From the NCBI GenBank assembly GCA_937895705.1, contig CALBKM010000002.1, positions 1-36,462 of the forward strand: 36,462 nt of DNA, written 5' to 3'. The translations under genes were made by a program, and so were the position numbers. Origin of the DNA: an uncultured Clostridia bacterium. Its GTDB lineage: Bacteria; Bacillota; Clostridia; Lachnospirales; Lachnospiraceae. Every line of letters starts with the position of its first letter. The stretch's first letter is position 1. Under the pieces are notes generated by a model. The model saw only the letters and a list, made by a program, of their open reading frames with translations. It was not told the DNA's origin and did no database searches. Shown here piece by piece: positions 25,246 through 32,559 of this stretch.

Positions 25246-26092
25246 TGAAAGTATCTATGAAATAACATTTAATCCGATTGAATGGAGAAGATATATCAGC
25301 GTAAGTGATGAGTGTATTGCAGAGCTGTTGATAGAACAGTTTCGTTATTTCTCTTTTTGTAAAAATAGTGTGTCCGGCCACAAAGCATGTGTGAAGATAT
25401 TCTTGGATGCGGAACTGTATACCGTATGGGATTATGAAACAGATGTAGCGTATGAAAAACTTACAAGGGATGAAATGCTTTCGATTTTTGGTGTCCTTGT
25501 GTTTAAACTGAAGGATAATTATGAAAACGAAAAGTTTTGGATTTTACATGCAGGGGCATGCGTTTCAGACAATAATAAATTGGTTGTTTTGGTTGGACCG
25601 ACGCATGCAGGAAAGTCAACATTGACAACGCAATTGGTTGCGAGTGGTAGGTTTACATATCTAACTGATGATTCATTGGCATATGATAAAGCAACTGGTA
25701 AATTCATTGGTTTTCCGAGACCAATTACTTTAAGATCAACGAAGTTGCTTGATGAAAGGATTTCGTATGTTCATTTTGATAAAAATGGAACGGAGTTTTT
25801 TGGGCTGAAAAATCATTTTATGAGTTCAGGAGTTATGGAATATAATGAAATTGTTATTTTTTGTATATGCCGAGAGAAAATTGAAGGGGCAGAAGGAATG
25901 GTGTTTCGAACAATACCTAAGTCCAATTTGATGATGTATTTCATTCTTAATGCAATGAATGGTAAGAAGATTTCAGAAAATCACATGATAGCAAGGCGTT
26001 TGTGCGGTGAAGGTTTGGTGAGCGCCTATTCTGTGTCGGGGTATGAGGGTGATGAGGCTTATAAAATAATTTGCAGAGAAGTATTAGAGTAG
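25238..26092 (+). CDS. HPr-kinase-like ATPase (peptide-tailoring kinase family)
   Basis: A 284-residue P-loop protein resembling the C-terminal half of HPr kinase/phosphorylase. Key features are WILHAGACV (101-109), the P-loop GPTHAGKST (120-128), TDDSLAYD near 143, and a GFPRPITLR segment. HPr kinase relatives in lasso-peptide clusters phosphorylate the peptide, often at the C-terminal residue. Here the precursor ends in Arg, so a different site would be needed. The ATG at 25238 (AAAAAGGTG upstream) is preferred over the TTG three bases earlier. It follows PqqD with overlap. The role in this cluster is inferred. Confidence 0.82.
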   Translation: MNNESIYEITFNPIEWRRYISVSDECIAELLIEQFRYFSFCKNSVSGHKACVKIFLDAELYTVWDYETDVAYEKLTRDEMLSIFGVLVFKLKDNYENEKFWILHAGACVSDNNKLVVLVGPTHAGKSTLTTQLVASGRFTYLTDDSLAYDKATGKFIGFPRPITLRSTKLLDERISYVHFDKNGTEFFGLKNHFMSSGVMEYNEIVIFCICREKIEGAEGMVFRTIPKSNLMMYFILNAMNGKKISENHMIARRLCGEGLVSAYSVSGYEGDEAYKIICREVLE

Positions 26093-26141
26093 CTTATTGT
26101 TTTGTTGCGTCATAAATACAGAATAAAAGGAGGTGAGATGA

Positions 26142-26330
26142 ATGGAATACGTAAAGCCGGAAATGAATGTTTTTGTAAAAGACGAGTTAGAGGCAATGGT
26201 AGAAGCAAATGCTGCCTCTGGTTGGGATGGTTATAACGGTTATCAGATAGGTGCATGTATGTGGTATGGCGGTTATTCAATGGCTCATTATGCTTGTTGG
26301 AATGGCTCTGTTACCGGATATGGTCGCTAG
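26142..26330 (+). CDS. RiPP precursor peptide, 62 aa, aromatic two-cysteine core
   Basis: AGGAGGTGA precedes the ATG. Residues 1-27 (MEYVKPEMNVFVKDELEAM then VEANAASG) form an acidic leader of the type seen in clostridial RiPPs. Residues 28-62 form a glycine- and aromatic-rich tail: WDGYNGYQIGACMWYGG, then YSMAHYACWNGSVTGYGR. It has three Trp, six Tyr and nine Gly in or beside the tail, and only two cysteines, Cys39 and Cys52. The leader ends with ANAASG, an AxA-like site. It lies between the PqqD/HPr-kinase genes and the radical SAM gene. Candidate modifications are Cys or aromatic crosslinks made by the radical SAM enzyme. I do not recognise this core family. Confidence 0.85.
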   Translation: MEYVKPEMNVFVKDELEAMVEANAASGWDGYNGYQIGACMWYGGYSMAHYACWNGSVTGYGR

Positions 26331-26987
26331 AACCTAAGATTGTTGCAACGGCTACTGTACGGTTTATTGATTACATTTAATATGGCGCTCGAGCTTTTGA
26401 CTCAAAACAATGAGGTGTAATAGAACGGTCAGTAGTTGTGTTGCAATAGTACTTTTAGGTTTATGTGACTATCGCTTTTTGTGAGAGTGCGTTCGGGTGA
26501 AGGCAAATGCAACAAAAAGAAAACGGAATTCGAAAGGGTATAGTGGACAAGATGTCTGTGGTACTCTTTTTTGATTTTTGGCTGATAGTATTTGGTTCTC
26601 TTTGAAGAGAGATATTACCACGAAACAGATTTGAAAGTTGAAGGGTTAAGGAAGCTTGATTTACAATAGTAAAATGATTTTCTGATTCGTTGCGTGGGTT
26701 ATTGCAGTTTTTTGCTAGGATGTGTTTAAATTATGATGATGCGGAATATTAATTTGGCGTTATTAGGATTTTGTGTATTAATGGAACAGAAGAATGTTCT
26801 AGTTGATTCGGGTCTAGAATGTGAGATTTTGATAGGTTATGTGTGAAAAAGCAGGTGTGTTAGATTGAATGTGTTTAGAATTGTTGCAAAGATAATAGGA
26901 AGATAATTCTTGCCGTGTACGAAATATGTAAGAGAAAATAATGAGAAAGGAAGAGGGTGTTTTTTATGAACATCCTACAAAGGTACA
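26331..26987 (+). other. 657-nt gap between precursor and maturase genes
   Basis: No convincing gene. Frames of 32 codons (26507-26605) and 37 codons (26733-26846) exist but lack good ribosome-binding sites. There are small hairpins, TCTCTT/AAGAGA near 26597 and GAACA/TGTTC near 26785, but no clear terminator. The 9-mer TTGTTGCAA occurs at 26340 and 26881, with a near copy at 26438 and an inverted near copy (TGCAACAA) at 26508. A 24-codon frame from 26966 (AAAGGAAGAGG upstream) overlaps the radical SAM start. The gap may set the precursor-to-enzyme ratio by attenuation or RNA processing. Confidence 0.5.
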
Positions 26988-28010
26988 ATGAAAAAGGTAA
27001 ATGTAAAACAGTGTTATATAGAACTTACTTCAAAATGTAATTTGCGTTGTAGGCATTGTTACAATGATTCCGGAGTTAAGGTAAATGAATTGAGTTTTGA
27101 ACGAATAAAAATGTTGGTTGATGAATTAGAAAGGTTGGACAACCAGAGTATAATTTTGTCTGGAGGAGAACCATTATTATATCCGCAGATCAAAGAGTTG
27201 TTGCTGTTGCTGTCATCGAAAAAAATCAGCGTTACATTGGTGACAAATTCAACATTAATAGAGGATGGTTTTGTTCGTTTTATTACGAACAACGGGATAA
27301 ATAATCTGAGAATTCAGATAAGTTTAGAGGGCGGAACAAGAGTGACCAATGATAGTATTAGAGGAGATGGTACTTTTGAACGGATAATGTTGATTTCAGA
27401 GAAACTTCAAGCGGCGCATATACCATTCTTTTATCATATTTCCTTAAATAAGTCGAGTTGTAAAGAAATTCATGATATTTTTACTGTTATAAAGCGGTTT
27501 AAACACAGCTTTGTTGCTTTTTCAAATCTATATCCATATGGTAGACTAACTGAAAACATGGACTTGTTACCAACTAGCGAAGAGTTGTATAAAGCAATTA
27601 AAGAGATTCGCTTTTTGGCGAGAGAGAATAACATTGTAGTTGAAATGCCAGACCGTTTATCTGGAGGGGATTGCCCGTTGATGAGTGACGAAGATGAAAT
27701 GACTATGAATCCACGAATAGATAGCGAAGGATATATTTATTTTTGCCAACAATTTAATATGCAGGAACTGGCATTAGGAAATATTAATTACACAGAGCTT
27801 GGTGGGATTATTGAATCGGAACAGATGGTGACACTTAGGGAGTTAATGAAATTTAGAAATCGACATCTGGATGATTGTAAGAGCTGTTTTGCAAGAAGAA
27901 TATGCAAGGGTGGGTGCCCTGCAATTGTTTTTTCTCAGAATAAGCTTCAAGGAAATGATGGATATTGTGACTATCGGAAAAGATTGTGTATGGATCAGAT
28001 GGGCTTGTAA
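26988..28010 (+). CDS. Radical SAM/SPASM peptide maturase
   Basis: A 340-residue enzyme. The [4Fe-4S]-SAM cluster motif CNLRCRHC supplies Cys17, Cys21 and Cys24, and LSGGEPLLYP is the GGEP strand that binds SAM. The C-terminal SPASM region has a cysteine near residue 249 (YFCQQF) and then Cys297, Cys300, Cys306, Cys310 and two more near the end, enough for two auxiliary Fe-S clusters. Such enzymes make thioether or carbon-carbon crosslinks in RiPPs. A weak AAAGG precedes the ATG; an overlapping upstream frame at 26966 may couple its translation. The precursor at 26142 is the likely substrate. Confidence 0.93.
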   Translation: MKKVNVKQCYIELTSKCNLRCRHCYNDSGVKVNELSFERIKMLVDELERLDNQSIILSGGEPLLYPQIKELLLLLSSKKISVTLVTNSTLIEDGFVRFITNNGINNLRIQISLEGGTRVTNDSIRGDGTFERIMLISEKLQAAHIPFFYHISLNKSSCKEIHDIFTVIKRFKHSFVAFSNLYPYGRLTENMDLLPTSEELYKAIKEIRFLARENNIVVEMPDRLSGGDCPLMSDEDEMTMNPRIDSEGYIYFCQQFNMQELALGNINYTELGGIIESEQMVTLRELMKFRNRHLDDCKSCFARRICKGGCPAIVFSQNKLQGNDGYCDYRKRLCMDQMGL

Positions 28011-28104
28011 TCAAGAATATTATGTAACACATGCGAGAATATATTTGAGAGTTACTTGGTGTTTTGGAGAATAGGTGCGTCACTAAGAAAGAGATGAGAT
28101 TATA

Positions 28105-28401
28105 ATGTACGAAGAAGTGGATTCAAAATTGATTGTCGTTCGAGGGAATAGCATGTTACCGGCGTTATCGGAAGGCGACGGCGTGATCATAATGAAGAAG
28201 GAGTTCTATGAAGTGGGAGATATTATTGTGTTTGAATATCCGCAGGAGAGAATAAAGCGCTTGCTAATTCATAGAATCATTGACATTAATGGACCTGTAT
28301 ATATATGCAAGGGGGATAATTCTATGAGAATTGAATATGTTATTCCACGTAAAATTTATGGAAAGGTAGTGAAAATATTTGAAGGGTATGGAAAGAAATA
28401 A
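28105..28401 (+). CDS. Small S26/S24-type serine peptidase
   Basis: A 98-residue signal-peptidase-like domain with no membrane anchor. The nucleophile is Ser16 in RGNSMLPALSEGD. At the general-base position the sequence reads RLLIHRI (His56), as in SipW/ER-type signal peptidases, instead of the usual Lys. CKGDNS (69-74) is the usual third box. Soluble versions occur in RiPP clusters beside nucleotidyltransferases. It could cleave the leader, whose end ANAASG resembles an AxA site, or regulate. It overlaps the next gene. Confidence 0.85.
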   Translation: MYEEVDSKLIVVRGNSMLPALSEGDGVIIMKKEFYEVGDIIVFEYPQERIKRLLIHRIIDINGPVYICKGDNSMRIEYVIPRKIYGKVVKIFEGYGKK

Positions 28402-29284
28402 TTCGGAGTTTGCAAAAAATTATTACTGGGGCAAGCTTCGTTATGATGAACTGAGAGTCGTGCTGGAGCAAATAGATTTCCCGTATGTGATATTGAAGGG
28501 GGAAGTGCTGTCTGTATATATGAATAATCAGGTTGCCACTAGAGGGTCAAATGATGTGGATATATTAGTGGATAAGAGCAATATTGGGGCTTTAACAAAG
28601 ATATTGAAGAATAGTGGCTTTGAATCGAGTAAAGAAGAGAAAAGGGAAGATTTAATATACTATTTAACATTTGCACATCAAATAGCGCCATATCGTAAAA
28701 GAAAAGGTAGTAATGATATTTATGTTGATATTAATTTCGATTTGTTTTGGGGAGGATATCAGGGAAGAAGAATAGATATAAATAGTTTCTTAGAGGATGC
28801 AATTACTATGAATATATATGGTGTCAATGTAAAGACATTGCCATTATATAAAACGCTTATTGCACTTATACTGCATCATTATAAAGATTTTAATTCTATT
28901 TTTTTGTTGGCGTCAAGTAAATCAATAACTGAGAAAAAAATAATGGAGATATATTGTTTGATAGTAAATAATATAGAGCGTTTTGTAATAAGCGAGTTTA
29001 TAGAGTTGTGTGGGCGGTATGGTGTACAGCAGTATGCCTATTATATGTTATATTATGTGAACGAGTTTTGTCGTCATAGCAATAGAGTGATTTGTGAAAT
29101 AGTTGAAAAAGTGTGGTGTGCAGAAGGAGAGGCGTTGCTAAATGTTTATGGACTTGAGAAGAAACATACATGGAAAATAGATTTTTTCCAGCGACTTAAT
29201 AATGATAATTTGTTTGAAGAGATTAGAGCGGATTTATCGCCTGATGAATTAAGACAGATTTCTACTTGTTCGGAATTTTACTAA
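28388..29284 (+). CDS. Nucleotidyltransferase family protein (NTP_transf_5-like)
   Basis: About 298 residues. Two starts are possible: ATG at 28388, or TTG at 28379 three codons earlier with a better-placed AAGGTAG site; I report the ATG. The catalytic core reads YVILKGEVLSVYMN, then TRGSNDVDILVD, with the paired Asp residues of the nucleotidyltransferase fold, and a helical C-terminal half. Members of this family accompany lasso-peptide and other RiPP clusters that carry an HPr-kinase gene. Their reaction is not settled; transfer of a nucleotide to a peptide phosphate is one idea. It overlaps the peptidase gene. Confidence 0.82.
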   Translation: MERNNSEFAKNYYWGKLRYDELRVVLEQIDFPYVILKGEVLSVYMNNQVATRGSNDVDILVDKSNIGALTKILKNSGFESSKEEKREDLIYYLTFAHQIAPYRKRKGSNDIYVDINFDLFWGGYQGRRIDINSFLEDAITMNIYGVNVKTLPLYKTLIALILHHYKDFNSIFLLASSKSITEKKIMEIYCLIVNNIERFVISEFIELCGRYGVQQYAYYMLYYVNEFCRHSNRVICEIVEKVWCAEGEALLNVYGLEKKHTWKIDFFQRLNNDNLFEEIRADLSPDELRQISTCSEFY

Positions 29285-29314
29285 AATTTTGAGGGAAAAA
29301 ATGAAGGTGGTTTT

Positions 29315-30886
29315 ATGCGTTTAATGGAGCTGATGAACAAAAATGAGGAATCGGTTGATGGTCTGGTATCTGTGATAACTATTAGTAATGTTGTACTTGA
29401 TCCATACTATAGTTTGTTGCTGGATAGCAATATGAAGAAAAGCAATAAGAGAATAGACGGGAAGATGTATCAACTAGAAGATTTGCCTTTGCTAAAAAGT
29501 AGGAAGGTAGATATTCTTGTAGTAAATTTGTCATTGAGAGTTTTGCTAGGGGATAGTTTTTTTTCTGCTCTTTCGGATGAAGAGAACGCTACAGAGATAG
29601 AGACTGTTTTAAATGTTTTGAGTGAGATTATGTATCAGGTTAAGAGTAAGATTTCTTTTTCTTATGGCATTTTTTTTTCATTTGCTTCTGTATATGAGGA
29701 GTTGTCCATGTTATTTGGGGCAGCATATAGTTGCCAACAGATTGTTAATAAAATAAATATGCAAGTATATCAGAAATATAAGGATGAATTTATATTTATT
29801 GCTTCGGACACATTGGTGGCTCGAGTGGGAATGGCAAATATAATAGATAGAAAGAATTTTTATCGGTGGAATGGATTATATGATAGGGAGTATATTGATG
29901 TGATGACGAAAGAGGTTGTTCACATATATAATATAGAGTCAGGGAAACGTCCCAAATTGATAATTGTAGATTGTGATAATGTATTATGGAGCGGGATAGT
30001 GGCGGATATTGGGAAAGAGAATATTGTGCTTGGGTTTGAAGGAGAAGGAAAAAAGTACAGAGATTTCCAGATGATGTTAAAAGCTATTTCTAGTAAGGGG
30101 GTTATGCTTGCAATAGCATCAAAAAATGATTATGAAGATATAGAATATATTTTACAAGAGAATAAAAACATGCTATTACGTAAAAAAGATTTTATTTGGA
30201 TAGCTGCAAACTGGAATCCCAAAAGTGCAAATATCGTTGCTAGAGTAAGGGAGATGAACATAGCATTTGATAGTGTGTGGTTTATTGATGATTCATTAAA
30301 CGAAGTATTAGAGATAAATGAGGTTATACCTGAAATTAATACGATAGTGTTTGATGTTAATAATTATAGGAATAATTTTAGGGAAATCAATCTTAAAGCG
30401 AACATAGACAAAGATGAAATGCAAAATAGAGTTAATACATATGTAATGGATGAGAAGAGACGTGAGCTTAAAAATAGTGTGATAGATTATAGTACTTATT
30501 TGCAAAAGTTACAAACCCAGATTAGTATAAAAAGATATTCTGAAGATGAAAAGGGTCGTATATCGGAGTTGTCTTTTAGAACTAATAAATTTACCAATGG
30601 AAGACGGTTGACTCAACAAGATATTGAAAGATACAATATGCTGGGGAGTGTGTATGTGGTATATGTAGAGGATGTTTTTGGCTCATTAGGGTTAGTGGCA
30701 TCTTTTATAGTTGTGAGAAATGAATTGATTTTATTTTGCCTTTCGTGTCGTGCGGCTAATAGAGGAGTTGAAGAGAAAGTGATAGAGTACATTAAAGAAA
30801 ATTATCTTATTGAATCGTACCAATTTGAAACGACAGGAAAGAACGAACAAATAAGGCTATTGCTTGACGAATTAATAGCAAGATAG
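29315..30886 (+). CDS. FkbH-like HAD-IIIC enzyme (glyceryl-ACP synthase type)
   Basis: A 523-residue protein with the three parts of FkbH-like enzymes: an N-terminal region of about 200 residues, a HAD domain with nucleophile Asp219 in VDCDNVLWSGIV, and a C-terminal GNAT-like domain with ELSFRTNKFTNGRRL near residue 420. Studied FkbH proteins dephosphorylate 1,3-bisphosphoglycerate and load the glyceryl group onto a carrier protein. The ACP at 24713 is the natural partner. GAAGGTGG precedes the ATG. No FkbJ-type dehydrogenase or polyketide synthase is present, so the glyceryl unit would not be turned into methoxymalonyl. An L-glyceryl donor role is inferred. Confidence 0.9.
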   Translation: MRLMELMNKNEESVDGLVSVITISNVVLDPYYSLLLDSNMKKSNKRIDGKMYQLEDLPLLKSRKVDILVVNLSLRVLLGDSFFSALSDEENATEIETVLNVLSEIMYQVKSKISFSYGIFFSFASVYEELSMLFGAAYSCQQIVNKINMQVYQKYKDEFIFIASDTLVARVGMANIIDRKNFYRWNGLYDREYIDVMTKEVVHIYNIESGKRPKLIIVDCDNVLWSGIVADIGKENIVLGFEGEGKKYRDFQMMLKAISSKGVMLAIASKNDYEDIEYILQENKNMLLRKKDFIWIAANWNPKSANIVARVREMNIAFDSVWFIDDSLNEVLEINEVIPEINTIVFDVNNYRNNFREINLKANIDKDEMQNRVNTYVMDEKRRELKNSVIDYSTYLQKLQTQISIKRYSEDEKGRISELSFRTNKFTNGRRLTQQDIERYNMLGSVYVVYVEDVFGSLGLVASFIVVRNELILFCLSCRAANRGVEEKVIEYIKENYLIESYQFETTGKNEQIRLLLDELIAR

Positions 30887-30983
30887 TATTTTGGGACTTT
30901 GTTGCAATGTAGATAAAGGGTTTATGGAAGATATAAAATAAGAATGAAGGGAGAAAGGTGCAGATTGCGCCTATATTTATGCA

Positions 30984-32492
30984 ATGAGAAAAATTTTACC
31001 AATTAATAGAAAACCATTAATGCGTACATATACATATCATGGTTATTTTCAGTCTGTTATATCTTCTTCTGAAAAAGTTTTATTTGACGATGGCCCGGTA
31101 GCTGAATTTGTGGTGACAGATTATGATTTGTATAAATGGAGTTACGAATCGAAAAAAGCTCGTTATGAAAAAGAAAAAGACAGATTTCTTATCTTTGGCA
31201 ATAAATGGAATATAGATGTGGATGTAACATTTTGGAGACCGTGCATGGAGGATGATTCCATTGAAATAAATGTACAAAGACAACTGTATTCAAATATCTG
31301 GGGATCTGTAGAATTGTATTTAACAAAAAAGAAAACAGACATGCTTGATACAATAAATCATGATATCCGAGTCGGCAATTTTTCAAAAGACGGTTTTTTT
31401 TATATGTTATTAGGTGAAGACTATAATGTTATAAACAAGTCTGGTCAATTTGATTCAATTAGAGTGGTGAGGAATAACTCAAGAGTATATATGGAATATA
31501 AAGAGGGAGAAGCTGTTAAGCGTATTGAGTTGGTTGATTCATTGGAGCCAGGGGAATATATGATTGGATTTGCGGCTACATTTGGATGTAATAGCTTTTA
31601 TGAGTGGACTTTTTCTAATTATATCAATGTAGTTTCTGATTATGATTGTGATGTTCCAATTGATTATCTATGTAATACATATAAAAATTGGACACCACAT
31701 TCATCAGATTATTTTATGGATTATCAATGTGAATCGTTAGATGAGATAGAGATGCTTGGTTATTCCGAGTTAGACTTTGTAAAACGCATGATTCAGATGG
31801 GCAGATATGTGGAAGTCGAAATAAATGATAACTTAAACATGGGAGTTTCGGATGAGCATGGTGCATACTTTCATCAAAATTTTATATATGGTTTTGATGA
31901 TGATGAACGACGCTTGTATTTGTTATATGTTATTTTTGGACAGATTGTTTCTAACTGTTTAAGCTATGATGATTTTGAATCGACGCGGAATCGTCAGGTT
32001 AATCGAAAATATTATATTTATAAATATAATCCCGGATATGAAGGGTGTTCTTTGCCGATATCACGAGTTTTGCAGATGTTCAAGGAATTTCAATCATCAA
32101 CTGATGTTTCAGCTTATTATGGTTTACGAAGGCAGGGATATACTTTCGGACTTAATTGCTATCGCGAATTGCTGTCGCAGAAGGGATTTAGTAGGCTACT
32201 GCATGATATTCGAGTAAGCCATTTACTTTATGAACGCTCTGCATGTAACAGAGATAGAATAGAATACCTAATAGATAAGTATATGGGTACAGAAGAGGAT
32301 GTCAGAAGTCTACGTGGTAAGCTTAATGAAGAATGCGAAAAAACATTAGTTTTACGTAACATAGTTTTAAAAAAACATATGGGTGGGAAAATTGACGAAG
32401 AAAAACTTAAAGAAATGGTTTTAAGTATTGTGAGTATGGAAGAAAGCATTACAGATGAAATGATTGTATTTTTGGAGAAAATCATTTCGTAG
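30984..32492 (+). CDS. Two-domain hypothetical protein, possible BtrH-like acyltransferase
   Basis: 502 residues. Residues about 35-215 look like a beta-sandwich (concanavalin or laminin-G-like) domain. Residues about 220-400 match a pattern I know from NRPS and RiPP clusters: a pocket strand VEVEIN, then FHQNFIYGFDDDERRLYLLYV, a YDDFESTR helix and a NPGYEG segment. That pattern is related to the BtrH N-terminal / C39-like fold, whose founder moves an acyl group from a carrier protein to an aminoglycoside. The expected active-site Cys is not obvious. The C-terminal 100 residues are helical and charged. AGGGAGAAAGG lies about 20 bases before the ATG. It is the best candidate to move a unit off the ACP, at low confidence. 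Confidence 0.6.
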   Translation: MRKILPINRKPLMRTYTYHGYFQSVISSSEKVLFDDGPVAEFVVTDYDLYKWSYESKKARYEKEKDRFLIFGNKWNIDVDVTFWRPCMEDDSIEINVQRQLYSNIWGSVELYLTKKKTDMLDTINHDIRVGNFSKDGFFYMLLGEDYNVINKSGQFDSIRVVRNNSRVYMEYKEGEAVKRIELVDSLEPGEYMIGFAATFGCNSFYEWTFSNYINVVSDYDCDVPIDYLCNTYKNWTPHSSDYFMDYQCESLDEIEMLGYSELDFVKRMIQMGRYVEVEINDNLNMGVSDEHGAYFHQNFIYGFDDDERRLYLLYVIFGQIVSNCLSYDDFESTRNRQVNRKYYIYKYNPGYEGCSLPISRVLQMFKEFQSSTDVSAYYGLRRQGYTFGLNCYRELLSQKGFSRLLHDIRVSHLLYERSACNRDRIEYLIDKYMGTEEDVRSLRGKLNEECEKTLVLRNIVLKKHMGGKIDEEKLKEMVLSIVSMEESITDEMIVFLEKIIS

Positions 32493-32559
32493 TATTTTTT
32501 GTTGGCATGTCTTTAGATAATGTATAAATAAGAATATGAAAGGAAGGGTTACTTTTTGA

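Noticed and set aside
26507..26605. 32-codon frame (MQQKENGIRKGIVDKM...) with a hydrophobic end
   Set aside because: The AAGG upstream is only three bases from the ATG, and no homologue is recognised; kept as a note in the gap description only.
26733..26846. 37-codon frame starting with three ATG codons, considered as a second precursor
   Set aside because: No ribosome-binding site, no leader-core pattern and no similarity to the precursor at 26142.
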